A DNA stretch of 64,000 nucleotides from Alteromonas aestuariivivens (GTDB taxonomy: Bacteria > Pseudomonadota > Gammaproteobacteria > Enterobacterales > Alteromonadaceae). The position numbers and the translations under genes were made by a program. The notes below the pieces were generated by a model that was not told the origin of the DNA, did not search any database, and worked only from the letters and a program-made list of their open reading frames with translations. The stretch covers positions 434,001 through 498,000 of the forward strand of contig NZ_QRHA01000001.1 of NCBI RefSeq assembly GCF_003367475.1. Reading direction: 5' to 3'. This document shows, one piece after another, positions 43,473-52,515 of this stretch (positions within the stretch are counted from its first letter, which is position 1; each line of letters begins with the position of its first letter).

Positions 43473-45828
43473 AATTGAACATTCTGCCAAAGCGATGGCC
43501 CAGGTGGGCCGTTCCATTCCCCACGAAAGTGCCATCAAGCAGGTGTGCGGTTCGGCAACCTATCTGGACGATAAATCGCCGCCGGTGGATGGCTTGTTTG
43601 GTTACCCGGTACTTGCGGGTGTTACCTGCGGCCGCATTGTGACGATGGACACTTCCGCAGCTACAGTAATGCCCGGGGTGGTACGCATTATTACCGCCGC
43701 TGATGTGCCCGGCCTGAATGATGTAGGGCCAGTGTTTAAGGGTGACCCATTATTCGCTGAGCAGAACGTTGAGTTTCACAGCCAGCCATTGTTACTGATC
43801 GTCGCCACCAGTTATGAGCAGGCCCGCAAAGCCGCCAGAGCGGTGCAGGTGGAATATGAGGTAAGCCCAGCGCAACTGGATATTCACCAGGCCATCAAGC
43901 AGCAGGATTGGGTGCGGCCTCCCCATGCCTTGGAACAGGGCAATGTGCAACAGGCGCTTGTCAATGCCCGTCATTGTATTTCCGGGCAAATGCACATTGG
44001 CGGGCAAGAGCATTTTTACCTTGAGGGCCAGATCAGCATAGCGTCACCCACCGAAGATGGTGGCATGTTTGTGCAGTGCTCAACCCAAAACCCGGCGGAG
44101 ATCCAGCACCTGGTCGCCAAGGTCCTGAATCGCCCGTTTAACTATGTAACCGTGGAAATGCGCCGCATGGGCGGCGGGTTTGGCGGCAAGGAAACCCAGG
44201 CTGCCGCTTGGGCGTGTATGGCGGCGGTGGCGGCACACGTGACCGGTAAAACCGTTCGGATCCGCCTTGCCCGCGGGGACGATTTCAGAATTACCGGTAA
44301 GCGACACCCGTTTTTCAACCGCTATCAGGTGGGGGTCGATGAAACTGGGTTGATTGAAGCGGTAGACATTGAACTGAACGGGTATTGTGGTTATTCGGCG
44401 GATTTGTCTGACGCCATCGTAGACCGGGCGCTGTTTCACGCCGACAACGCCTATCACTACCCTAATGCCCGCATCAATGGCAACCGCTGCCGCGTGAATA
44501 CCGTCAGCCATACTGCATTTCGCGGCTTTGGTGGGCCGCAGGGTATGATGGCAGCAGAGCAGATTGTTGATGACATTGCCTATCATCTGGGTATTGACCC
44601 ACTCAAGGTGCGCAAGCGCAATCTTTACCGGCCGGGGCGGGATTTAACACCCTATCGGCAGCGGATTGAGCAGTTTGTGATGGCTGACATGATTGCCCAG
44701 GTTGAAAGCGAGGCACGTTACTGGCAGCGCCGGGAAGCTATTACTATGTTCAATCAGCTGTCACCTTTGATCAAAAAGGGCCTGTCGCTGACACCGGTGA
44801 AATTTGGTATTTCCTTCACCCTGCAGCATCTTAATCAGGCGGGCGCGCTGGTGCTGGTGTATTCCGATGGTTCTGTACATGTCAACCACGGTGGTACCGA
44901 AATGGGCCAGGGGCTGAATACCAAGATTGCGCAAATTGTTGCACAGGTCTTTTCCATAGATGCCGAATTGATACTGGTCAACGCAACCCGTACCGACAAG
45001 GTGCCTAACAGTTCTCCGACGGCTGCGTCCAGTGGAACAGATTTGAATGGCATGGCGGCCCTCAATGCGGCTAACACCATCAGACAGCGTCTGGTGGAAT
45101 TTCTGGCTGACCACCACAGGGTTCCAGCAGACAGCGTTCGCTTTGAAAGTAGCCGGGTTTACTTTGCAGGGGGAGAAATGGATTTTTCTGAACTGGCGCA
45201 ACTGGCTTATGTAAACCGAATCTCTCTATCGGAAAGCGGCTTCTACGCCACACCCAAAGTTCATTATGACCGGGATAAAGCCGAAGGCCATCCGTTCTTT
45301 TACTTCTCCCACGGCGTGGCGCTTAGCGAAGTTGAGATTGATTTGCTGACCGGCGAAAACACCGTCACCCGGGTCGACATATTGCATGACGTAGGCAATT
45401 CAATTAATCCGGCCATCGATATTGGTCAGATTGAAGGGGGCTTCATTCAGGGTATGGGGTGGCTGACTACCGAAGATTTGCGCTGGAATGCAGACGGTTC
45501 GCTGGCCAGTGCCGGGCCGGCGACTTACAAAATCCCGGCAATCGGCGATACACCGGCGGAGTTTAATGTCAGTCTGTATGACTCCGAAAACCCCGAAACC
45601 AGCGTATTTAAGTCGAAAGCCGTGGGGGAGCCTCCGTTCATGCTGGGAATAAGTGTGTGGAGTGCAATACGAAACGCGCTCGCCAGTTTGACTGATTATC
45701 GCTTTGCGCCTTCACTGAGTACGCCGGCCACGCCGGAAGCCATACTCAATGCGGTAGCTGAAGCCCGTCAGTGGGCCGCGGCCCATCTTCACAACCCCGA
45801 AGCGACTGGACGCACCACGGAATGCTAG
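43459..45828 (+). CDS. xdhB: xanthine dehydrogenase molybdopterin subunit
   Basis: 789 residues from ATG 43459 (GAGG upstream); the open frame extends 19 codons into xdhA. Molybdenum-cofactor motifs in order: GGGFGGKE near 240, AFRGFGGPQG near 355, and the catalytic Glu in VGEPPFML near 720. The stop codon TAG is formed by the TA target site and the first G of a MITE-like element; without the element the same TAG would be read. The cofactor-loading factor XdhC is not encoded next to it. Confidence 0.94.
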   Translation: MRHFKIEHSAKAMAQVGRSIPHESAIKQVCGSATYLDDKSPPVDGLFGYPVLAGVTCGRIVTMDTSAATVMPGVVRIITAADVPGLNDVGPVFKGDPLFAEQNVEFHSQPLLLIVATSYEQARKAARAVQVEYEVSPAQLDIHQAIKQQDWVRPPHALEQGNVQQALVNARHCISGQMHIGGQEHFYLEGQISIASPTEDGGMFVQCSTQNPAEIQHLVAKVLNRPFNYVTVEMRRMGGGFGGKETQAAAWACMAAVAAHVTGKTVRIRLARGDDFRITGKRHPFFNRYQVGVDETGLIEAVDIELNGYCGYSADLSDAIVDRALFHADNAYHYPNARINGNRCRVNTVSHTAFRGFGGPQGMMAAEQIVDDIAYHLGIDPLKVRKRNLYRPGRDLTPYRQRIEQFVMADMIAQVESEARYWQRREAITMFNQLSPLIKKGLSLTPVKFGISFTLQHLNQAGALVLVYSDGSVHVNHGGTEMGQGLNTKIAQIVAQVFSIDAELILVNATRTDKVPNSSPTAASSGTDLNGMAALNAANTIRQRLVEFLADHHRVPADSVRFESSRVYFAGGEMDFSELAQLAYVNRISLSESGFYATPKVHYDRDKAEGHPFFYFSHGVALSEVEIDLLTGENTVTRVDILHDVGNSINPAIDIGQIEGGFIQGMGWLTTEDLRWNADGSLASAGPATYKIPAIGDTPAEFNVSLYDSENPETSVFKSKAVGEPPFMLGISVWSAIRNALASLTDYRFAPSLSTPATPEAILNAVAEARQWAAAHLHNPEATGRTTEC

Positions 45829-46080
45829 GGCCTGTTTATCCTTGTTGTTCGAAATTTGTTCTCTCTGTGTGTGGTTTCAGGGCAAGGCGAGAGTCATGAA
45901 GCTTAGTCAGCGAACAACGCAGCCCTGGAAGCACTCAGAGTGAACCCGAAGGGCAGGGTTTGTCGCGTTTTTCTACTTCGTTAGTGGCTGTTCATGCAGA
46001 TGACTGCACTTCACAGCCTCTGCCTTGCATAAATGCACGACAATTCACTGCAAAATTGAACACCAAGGATCAACAGGCCC
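45828..46080. mobile_element. MITE-like element with 23-bp terminal inverted repeats
   Basis: The 253-bp element begins GGGCCTGTTTATCCTTGTTGTTC (45828-45850) and ends in its inverted repeat at 46058-46080, 21 of 23 matching. TA flanks both ends (45826-45827 and 46081-46082), as for IS630/Tc1-type insertions. It has no transposase; a 72-codon frame inside has no family features. The element separates xdhB from puuD. The family assignment is inference. Confidence 0.75.
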
Positions 46081-46158
46081 TAGGTTGTTACGGTGCAATT
46101 CGCGAGCTCGCACCGCGCCATAAACGGGTACGGTACATGTATGTAATGAGTGGATGTA

Positions 46159-47343
46159 ATGGAAAATTATTTGTTTGAAGTCAGTCACCTTGTGTTCCGT
46201 TTTTTTCACATTGTGGCGGGGATCGCCTGGATAGGGGCGTCTTTTTATTTTGTCTGGTTAGACAACAACCTGACTAAACCACCCCAGTGGAAACAGCAAC
46301 AGGGTATCGGTGGCGACCTGTGGGCCATTCATGCCGGTGGCATTTACGAAATAGCCAAGTATCAGTCCGGCCCGGGGCAGATGCCCGAGCGTCTGCACTG
46401 GTTTAAATGGGAGGCCTACACCACCTGGATATCCGGAGCCTTATTGTTTAGCCTGCTGTACTACGTTGGTGCAGATGTGTACCTGATCGACCCTTCCAAG
46501 TCGGCTTTGCAGCAGGCCTGGGATATCACCCTTTCGGTGCTGAGTATCGCCTTGGGTTACCTGATATACCGCGTGTTGTGTAAAACACCTTTGCTCGGTT
46601 GTGGCCGTTTGTTTACCGTTGTGGCACTGGGGTTGCTGAGTCTGTGGGCCTGGGGTATCGATGATCTGTTTTCAGACCGGGCGGTGTATATTCATGTCGG
46701 CGCACTGATTGGTACCTGTATGGCAGGCAATGTTTTCCATGTGATCATGCCAAGCCAGCGCCACATGGTGGACATGATAAGCAGCGGTAAACAGCCGGAC
46801 CCATCGTTCTCATTGCGGGCTAAGCAGGTATCCATTCACAACAATTATGCGACCCTGCCCATATTGTTTATTATGCTCAGCAATCATTTTGCCTTTACCT
46901 ATGCTCACGAAATGGCCTGGCTGGTGTTAATAGCACTGTTTGTGGTGGGCATGTGGATCCGCCATTTCTTTAATTTGAAAAACCGTGGCATCTACAAACC
47001 CGCAGTACTGGTGAGTGGTATCGGGGCATTTTTTGTTGTGATCCTCGCCATTGCGCCTTGGTCGCAGCAAAGCTCCGCGGCTTCAGATGATCCCGTTTCA
47101 GATTCGCGGGCGTGGCAAATTATTGAGCAGCGTTGCACCGAGTGCCACAGTGAAAACCCCAGCTCACAGCTGTTTGACAGCGCACCGGCCGGGCTGGTGC
47201 TGGATACGCCTGCGCAGGCCAGGCAGTTTGCTGCGCTGATAAACAGTCGTGCAGTGGTCAGCAAAGACATGCCTCTGGCCAATCTTACCCGGATGACCCA
47301 CGAGGAACGCGCTCTGATTGGCCGTTGGGCATCACGGCAGTAG
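46159..47343 (+). CDS. puuD: PuuD-type membrane urate oxidase with cytochrome c domain
   Basis: 394 residues from ATG 46159, where MENYLFEV matches the family start; GTG 46150 is in frame. About eight membrane helices beginning FFHIVAGIAWIGASFYF, followed by a C-terminal haem-c site CTECH (Cys 326, Cys 329, His 330). PuuD oxidises urate to 5-hydroxyisourate and passes electrons to a cytochrome. It follows xdhB beyond the MITE, completing xanthine to 5-hydroxyisourate. Genes for later steps (hydroxyisourate hydrolase, OHCU decarboxylase, allantoinase) are not in the window. Confidence 0.9.
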   Translation: MENYLFEVSHLVFRFFHIVAGIAWIGASFYFVWLDNNLTKPPQWKQQQGIGGDLWAIHAGGIYEIAKYQSGPGQMPERLHWFKWEAYTTWISGALLFSLLYYVGADVYLIDPSKSALQQAWDITLSVLSIALGYLIYRVLCKTPLLGCGRLFTVVALGLLSLWAWGIDDLFSDRAVYIHVGALIGTCMAGNVFHVIMPSQRHMVDMISSGKQPDPSFSLRAKQVSIHNNYATLPILFIMLSNHFAFTYAHEMAWLVLIALFVVGMWIRHFFNLKNRGIYKPAVLVSGIGAFFVVILAIAPWSQQSSAASDDPVSDSRAWQIIEQRCTECHSENPSSQLFDSAPAGLVLDTPAQARQFAALINSRAVVSKDMPLANLTRMTHEERALIGRWASRQ

Positions 47344-47358
47344 GGTGTTTTTAGATTG

Positions 47359-48540
47359 TCAGGCGATGATATGGGGCAGGTAGCGGGACAAGTCCTGAGT
47401 GATCGGGGAGGTATCTTCCCGAATTGAAATGCCCGCTGGCTGGTTGTCGACCAGCCAGCTGCCAATCAGCGTGTAATTTTCGTCGAACCGGGGGAGTGGT
47501 TCATACGCTTGGATTATAAAGCCTTCTTCACCATAGGGGCCATCTGATAACTGACTCTGCAGCTCCCCTTTACTGTTGAGCATGCTGATGTTAGCTCCCT
47601 CACGGGAAAACAGCGGTTTTTTGATCCATTGCCCAGAACCGGTTTCAGGCAACGCAGCGGGTAGCTCATTTTCAAAGAACGCGGGCAACAGGTTAGGGTG
47701 ATTAGGGAACCGTTGCCACAGCAGGGGCAGCAGCGCCTTGTTCGACAATACGGTTTTCCAGAGCGGTTCAATCCAGTTTACTGCTGCACCCTTCAAGGCA
47801 TCAGCGTAATCCTCCCGCAACATGAACTCCCAGGGGTACAGCTTAAAGCACTCGGTGATGGGGTGATCACTGAGATCGGTAAACACGCCGGTGTCGGCCA
47901 GGCCGATATCTTCAATGAATACAAAATCGGCTTGCAACCCGGCGGCAATGGCACAATCCTGAAGGTATTGCACTGTGCCCCTGTCTTCTTCGGTGCCCTT
48001 GCAGCAGGCAAAATGCATTTGGTTGATACCGTAATGACGGGCGATTTCCTGCATACGGGCAATAAGCTTTTCCTGCAGGGAATTAAACTGATCTGCCTGG
48101 CGTGGCAGGTGCCCGGTATCCACTTGTTGCTCTAGCCACAACCACTGCCAGAAACCGGATTCGTACAATGAAGTAGGGGTATCGGCGTTGTTTTCCAGCA
48201 GTTTGGCTGGCCCCTGGCCGGAATAAACCAAATCAAGACGGGAATACAGCGAGGGCTGGCGCTGGTGCCAGGAACTGGCCACCGCTTCCCAGTGCGCTTC
48301 AGGGATTTGGCATTGCTTTAACAGGCGCTCGTCGCGAACTACCCAGTCCACCACCTCAAGGCACATCTGGTGCAACTCTGCCGTAGGGTCTTCCAAATCC
48401 TGTTCAATCTGCTTGAGTGTAAACTGGTAGTAAGCACTTTCATCCCAGTACGGTTCACCGTACAGGGTATGAAAATGAAAGCCGTATTTCGCCGCCTGTT
48501 TCTTCCAGTCAGGCCTGGGAATACTGGTCACCCTCAGCAT
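47359..48540 (-). CDS. yjfC: glutathionylspermidine-synthase-like ATP-grasp protein (YjfC/YgiC type)
   Basis: 393 residues. C-terminal ATP-grasp synthetase fold as in the glutathionylspermidine synthase family; seen are LVYSGQGPAKLLENNADTPTSLYE, GTEEDRGTVQYL, WIKKPLFSREGANI and GEEGFIIQAYEPLP. E. coli YjfC and YgiC are homologues without an amidase domain and with unclear substrates. It is the last gene of the yjf-type operon, three bases after yjfM. Confidence 0.88.
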   Translation of the reverse strand: MLRVTSIPRPDWKKQAAKYGFHFHTLYGEPYWDESAYYQFTLKQIEQDLEDPTAELHQMCLEVVDWVVRDERLLKQCQIPEAHWEAVASSWHQRQPSLYSRLDLVYSGQGPAKLLENNADTPTSLYESGFWQWLWLEQQVDTGHLPRQADQFNSLQEKLIARMQEIARHYGINQMHFACCKGTEEDRGTVQYLQDCAIAAGLQADFVFIEDIGLADTGVFTDLSDHPITECFKLYPWEFMLREDYADALKGAAVNWIEPLWKTVLSNKALLPLLWQRFPNHPNLLPAFFENELPAALPETGSGQWIKKPLFSREGANISMLNSKGELQSQLSDGPYGEEGFIIQAYEPLPRFDENYTLIGSWLVDNQPAGISIREDTSPITQDLSRYLPHIIA

Positions 48541-48543
48541 GTG

Positions 48544-49158
48544 CTAGCCGCCCCAGCCACCGGAACGACTGCTGCTGCCCCAGCTGGATTTGGCCCGCAC
48601 GCTGCTGCCGAAGCCGCCCCGGTTGATGGTGCGGTTTACGGTGGGTTTGGGTTTGTAAACGTCGGGAGAAACCCGGTAATCGCGTTTGCGAATGTCGCCG
48701 TCAAACACATAGCCGTCGGCGCTGATCCAGCGTGAGCGGAACGGTGAATAGGGTGAATACGAGGTATAAATGGGCTGGGAATAGTATCGGTTCGGCGATA
48801 GCAGGCTGCTGACCATATACCCGGCCATAAAGGGCACAAAAAAGCTGCTGCCACCGGATTCCGCCTGTCGGCACTGGTTGGCACCAAACTCGTATTCACA
48901 ATCGTATTCGCTGTTAAAACGGGGGCTGGTGCGGGCTGCTTCGTCCAAAGCGGTTTTATAGGCCGCTTCGCACTGGGCTGTAGCACCCGGATTATCGCGG
49001 GTACAGTCTTCCAGCGAGGTGTAAATTTTAGCTTCCTGGCGGTCGTCGGCACAGGCAGACAACAATATACCGGCAATGCCCACGGACAAAGGTTTGAGGG
49101 CAAAACCTTTGCGCATTTGCGCGAGGTTGATGGAGCGGGTACGTTTTTGATTCGTCAT
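48544..49158 (-). CDS. yjfM: DUF1190/YgiB-type lipoprotein (YjfM)
   Basis: 204 residues from ATG 49158 with GGGG upstream; a GTG two codons earlier is possible. A lipoprotein signal ends LLSAC. The mature part has the DUF1190 cysteine pattern (EDCTRDNPGATAQCEAAY, EYDCEYEFGANQC) and a Ser/Gly/Arg-rich low-complexity tail. YjfM/YgiB proteins are paired with YjfC/YgiC. The function is unknown. Confidence 0.86.
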   Translation of the reverse strand: MTNQKRTRSINLAQMRKGFALKPLSVGIAGILLSACADDRQEAKIYTSLEDCTRDNPGATAQCEAAYKTALDEAARTSPRFNSEYDCEYEFGANQCRQAESGGSSFFVPFMAGYMVSSLLSPNRYYSQPIYTSYSPYSPFRSRWISADGYVFDGDIRKRDYRVSPDVYKPKPTVNRTINRGGFGSSVRAKSSWGSSSRSGGWGG

Positions 49159-49173
49159 TGCCACACCCCTTTA

Positions 49174-49590
49174 TCAGTAGGTCATGCAGGCGGCGTTCAG
49201 CAGTCCTACCGCGATGGACATTGCGGCCAGCATGATCCCGGCAGACACCTCGTTGTTGTTGATGCGCTCAGCTATTTTGGGCATAAAGGTGAAACGCAGC
49301 AGAGCAAATGCCAGTGATTGCGCCAGCATCGCTACCAGGCCCCAGATGGCAAAATCAATAATCGATACCGAATTGGATGCTGCCCCGGACAGCGCCAGGG
49401 CAAAGCCGATTAGCGCCCCGCCGAAACCCACCGCAGCCGAGACATTTTTCTCTTCTTTTACCAGCTTCCATTCGTCGTGGGGGGTGACAAAGGCGTAAAC
49501 CACCTTGAAAATAAATAAAAATACAATCGAGATACCAAAATACACAGCAAAGCTTTGCAGGCCTGCCAGAGAATTCAATACTGTATCCAT
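49174..49590 (-). CDS. yjfL: DUF350-family membrane protein (YjfL)
   Basis: 138 residues with four hydrophobic segments in the DUF350 duplicated pattern (FAVYFGISIVFLFIFKVVYAF, then GFGGALIGFALALSGA, WGLVAMLAQSLAFALL, ISAGIMLAAMSIAVGLLNAACM). The family function is not established. It lies between yjfK and yjfM, as in E. coli. Confidence 0.88.
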   Translation of the reverse strand: MDTVLNSLAGLQSFAVYFGISIVFLFIFKVVYAFVTPHDEWKLVKEEKNVSAAVGFGGALIGFALALSGAASNSVSIIDFAIWGLVAMLAQSLAFALLRFTFMPKIAERINNNEVSAGIMLAAMSIAVGLLNAACMTY

Positions 49591-49600
49591 TATGGGTCCT

Positions 49601-50248
49601 CTATCCGTTTATTGTTATGTCTGCGGGTTGTATGTCAAAGCCGGTGCTGATGACCAGGCAACGGTCGGCGTTATTACCAACGATTTTTTCCTCGCCTGCG
49701 ATAAGCAGGGATTCAGTTCGATCACCGGAAACAGGGCGCTCGTAGAGCATCATAAACTGATCGGTGGTGCTGATATCACCGTCTTCTTCATACGTGGTTT
49801 CGGTTACCGCAACAGGTGGGGAGTCATTGCCAACTGCATTCCACACCCGGGTGTATGTATGCCCTTCCAACTGGTAGGTAGGCTGTGAAATCAGAGAGGC
49901 TAAACATTCCTTCCACTGGGCATCGCTGCCGATTGTCTTGGTTTCGTAAAAATGCCATAGCTTCACATCGGTAATGTGGTTTTCGCTCAGCCCGCCATCC
50001 AGTACAACCTGCAAAAAAGCGTCGTCATCAGTATAAAAACGCAGCAGCGTGCCGCCAGTGTCCAACGGTGCCTGCCCCACTGCCTGAATGAGTTGCGAAC
50101 GGGCGGCCTGGGAAATGGTGAGTTCCGGCTCCAGCAGGCGCAGCTTCAAATCATCCAGTTCAAAGGAACCGCCAAGATACAACCCCATTACCTCGGGGGC
50201 CTTGGGGCCGGAAGGTTTTTTGCTTTTTCCAAACAGTTTACTGAACAT
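49601..50248 (-). CDS. yjfK: DUF2491-family protein (YjfK)
   Basis: 215 residues from ATG 50248 with GGGGGAA upstream, just two bases after the channel gene stop; the longer frame overlaps it. Cytoplasmic, with no signal peptide. Recognised as YjfK-like by gene order between yjfL and the PspA-type gene and by length. The function is unknown. Confidence 0.8.
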   Translation of the reverse strand: MFSKLFGKSKKPSGPKAPEVMGLYLGGSFELDDLKLRLLEPELTISQAARSQLIQAVGQAPLDTGGTLLRFYTDDDAFLQVVLDGGLSENHITDVKLWHFYETKTIGSDAQWKECLASLISQPTYQLEGHTYTRVWNAVGNDSPPVAVTETTYEEDGDISTTDQFMMLYERPVSGDRTESLLIAGEEKIVGNNADRCLVISTGFDIQPADITING

Positions 50249-50250
50249 GA

Positions 50251-51303
50251 TTATTCCCCCAGTTGGCTCCAATCAAACAGGCCGAACCGTTTGTCTGCGA
50301 TATAAAATACCGAATCGCCGGGTGACAGTTTTACATCCATAGCGGGGTTTACCACCATTTTCTTGTAGGCAGCCCCTGGCGCATAACCGATAAAAATGGC
50401 GTTGTAGTAACGCTTCATATTGATGAACAGCCGCTCGGCCAGTATGGGAGCAGTGCCTTCCGGTATGATAACGGAGAACTGGGCCTGGCCTTCATCCACA
50501 CTGATCAAATCGTGATGCAGCATGCTGGAGCCTGGGTCAAATGCGGCTTTCGCCAGCATTTCTACTGCTACGCTCGGAGTACATTCAACCTGCGGGCAGT
50601 GTTGTTGTAGCAGCGGTACCAGGCTGTCGTCGGTGAAGTAAGCCACCTGATGTGCCTCGGGGTTACGATTGCTGCAATACAGTGCGGTGGTGAGTGTGAC
50701 GTCGTCCTGTGGATTATCAATGAGTATGGTTGCGGCATCGGCAACGCAGGCCCTGTCCATGTCTTCATTTTTGTTGAAAGATTTGACATGCACAAATTCG
50801 ATTTTGCCAGGCATAGGGTTGGTGATGTCGGCACTGACACAAAGAACAATATCAGGTTTGTTGGGCAGTGCGTCCCGCTCTTTTAACAGCAGGTTGAGCA
50901 ATAACATGGTGCGTTGCCCATTCCAGCCAATCACCAGAATATGATTTTTTACATTTAAACTTGTCATACCCATTAATCCTTTCTGCCACTGTACGCCCAC
51001 CCAGGCGGCGATGCGGCCAATTACCGTTGCAAAAATACTCAATCCGGCCGGGATCACGTAAAACGCCACTACCATTTTGCCGGCTGGCGTTGCCGGAGAA
51101 AGATCACCATAGCCTACGGTAGAAGCAGTGACTGCAAGCCAGTAGATAAAATCGATTTGTGATACCAGCGCCTGTTCACCAGCCAGATACAACAACCCCC
51201 AACTGCTCAGGGTATAAAACAAAGTGGTTAGTGCAATGGTATACCAGCGTAAATCGGCAAAGTAACGTTGCACAATTTTTCGAATGCGGATCCAGGTTGT
51301 CAT
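50251..51303 (-). CDS. two-TM potassium channel with RCK (TrkA-N) domain
   Basis: 350 residues. Membrane helices near 20-40 and 78-98 flank a pore helix and the K+ selectivity filter TVGYGD (62-67). The cytoplasmic part has a Rossmann-type RCK domain starting HILVIGWNGQ (about 117) and a C-terminal regulatory region. It is inserted between yjfJ and yjfK relative to the E. coli yjf order, with a terminator upstream. This suggests that K+ flux is coupled to the membrane-stress system. Confidence 0.9.
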   Translation of the reverse strand: MTTWIRIRKIVQRYFADLRWYTIALTTLFYTLSSWGLLYLAGEQALVSQIDFIYWLAVTASTVGYGDLSPATPAGKMVVAFYVIPAGLSIFATVIGRIAAWVGVQWQKGLMGMTSLNVKNHILVIGWNGQRTMLLLNLLLKERDALPNKPDIVLCVSADITNPMPGKIEFVHVKSFNKNEDMDRACVADAATILIDNPQDDVTLTTALYCSNRNPEAHQVAYFTDDSLVPLLQQHCPQVECTPSVAVEMLAKAAFDPGSSMLHHDLISVDEGQAQFSVIIPEGTAPILAERLFINMKRYYNAIFIGYAPGAAYKKMVVNPAMDVKLSPGDSVFYIADKRFGLFDWSQLGE

Positions 51304-51383
51304 AGTGCAAGCACGCTCGTCGTTAAAAATCCCTGTTTATCGGGAGTTGAGCAGTATGCCTTTTTTATCAAAGAGATGGCAAA

Positions 51384-51412
51384 TATGAAAAATCAGGGGG
51401 CATTGCCCCCTG
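51384..51412 (-). terminator. rho-independent terminator after yjfJ
   Basis: CAGGGGGC (51394-51401) pairs with GCCCCCTG (51405-51412) across a 3-base loop. On the minus strand it is followed by an A/T-rich T run. It lies 8 bases after the yjfJ stop and divides the operon. Confidence 0.8.
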
Positions 51413-51420
51413 AACGGAAC

Positions 51421-52101
51421 TTAACTGCCCAGAATACGGCTCAGTTCGTCATCAGCCGAGCTTTGTCCGCCCTTGATGCCAGCCGCAGCCAGGCGCTTTT
51501 CGAGATCGCCGCTGGAATCTTCAGCTGCCAGTTCCTCAGCTGCCTGCAACTCTGCGTTCTTCAGCTTCTGCTTTTCCTGAATGCGAGCCAGTGATTCGGT
51601 GGCAGTTTTCATTTTGCTGTTGGCACCCATATGGCGGGATGACACGGCTACCTGCGCCTTCTGCACACTTTCAGTGGCTTTAACCATATCTACCTGTTGC
51701 TCCAGACGACGCAGATTGGCTTTGGCCTGCTGAATATTGTGTGCCAGCTGTTTTTCGGATTGCTGGAACTGGTCCAGGTAGTTTTGTTCCTGTTCACGCT
51801 CCGCTTTGAGGTCGGAGACTTTCTGGGCACAGTCCAATGCCAGCTGGCGATCAGTGTCTATCGCTTTGCGGGCATGATTTTCGTATTCCGTTATGGAAGT
51901 GTTATAACTTTCAATCTTTTGTTCAGACAGTTTACGTTTGGCCAGGATCTGCGTGCGGGCATGGTCAGACTTACGCAATTCTTCCTTAGCTTCACGAATT
52001 TCCTGTTCCAGGATACGGATGGCCTGGCTGTCAGCAACCGCTTCGGCTGCCTCAGTGGCGCCACCCTTTACTGCAGTGATGAGTTTTTTCCAAACAGACA
52101 T
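51421..52101 (-). CDS. yjfJ: PspA/IM30-family membrane-stress protein (YjfJ)
   Basis: 226 residues. The start MSVWKKLITAVKGGATEAAEA is the membrane-binding helix typical of PspA/IM30, followed by a long coiled coil (about 25-195) with many Lys, Glu and Gln residues. Such proteins polymerise on damaged inner membranes. It follows yjfI by 24 bases. Confidence 0.93.
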   Translation of the reverse strand: MSVWKKLITAVKGGATEAAEAVADSQAIRILEQEIREAKEELRKSDHARTQILAKRKLSEQKIESYNTSITEYENHARKAIDTDRQLALDCAQKVSDLKAEREQEQNYLDQFQQSEKQLAHNIQQAKANLRRLEQQVDMVKATESVQKAQVAVSSRHMGANSKMKTATESLARIQEKQKLKNAELQAAEELAAEDSSGDLEKRLAAAGIKGGQSSADDELSRILGS

Positions 52102-52125
52102 GGGCTTCTCCTCAGATGATTGCCG

Positions 52126-52515
52126 TTATTTAAGATGGGGTTCGTAAGCATCCAGAAAGGACGCTACGTTCTGAAACAGTGTTTCCACTTCAATGACGAT
52201 GGTTTCGGCTTTTGAATGGGCGCTCAAAGCACCAAACGCCGTGTAGTATTCCTCTCCGCCAATGTTGGATATGCCCACTGTAGTAAGGGGGAATACCATG
52301 TGGGTTGACAGTATTTCGTGGTCCAGTGCCGCTTTGTCTTTTACCTGTGCAGCGCTGAACAACAGACTTTCAACCAAAATTTGTTCCCCGCTAATTGCCA
52401 GCCAGGCATCAATACCATCCTGATTGGCAATCAGCAGGCAGTTTTCTTCGCGGGTGACGACAAAATCGTCATACTCTTTTAACAGGGACTCCAATTTTGT
52501 CAGATCCCAAACCAT
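52126..52515 (-). CDS. yjfI: DUF2170-family protein (YjfI)
   Basis: 129 residues, acidic and cytoplasmic. Seen: LLKEYDDFVVTREENCLLI and EEYYTAFGALSAHSK, consistent with DUF2170/YjfI, the first gene of the E. coli yjfIJKLMC operon. The function is unknown; the gene order supports the call. Confidence 0.86.
   Translation of the reverse strand: MVWDLTKLESLLKEYDDFVVTREENCLLIANQDGIDAWLAISGEQILVESLLFSAAQVKDKAALDHEILSTHMVFPLTTVGISNIGGEEYYTAFGALSAHSKAETIVIEVETLFQNVASFLDAYEPHLK

Noticed and set aside
45960-46178. 72-codon frame inside the MITE-like element
   Set aside because: Too short for a transposase and without any motif; it reads out of the element into puuD.
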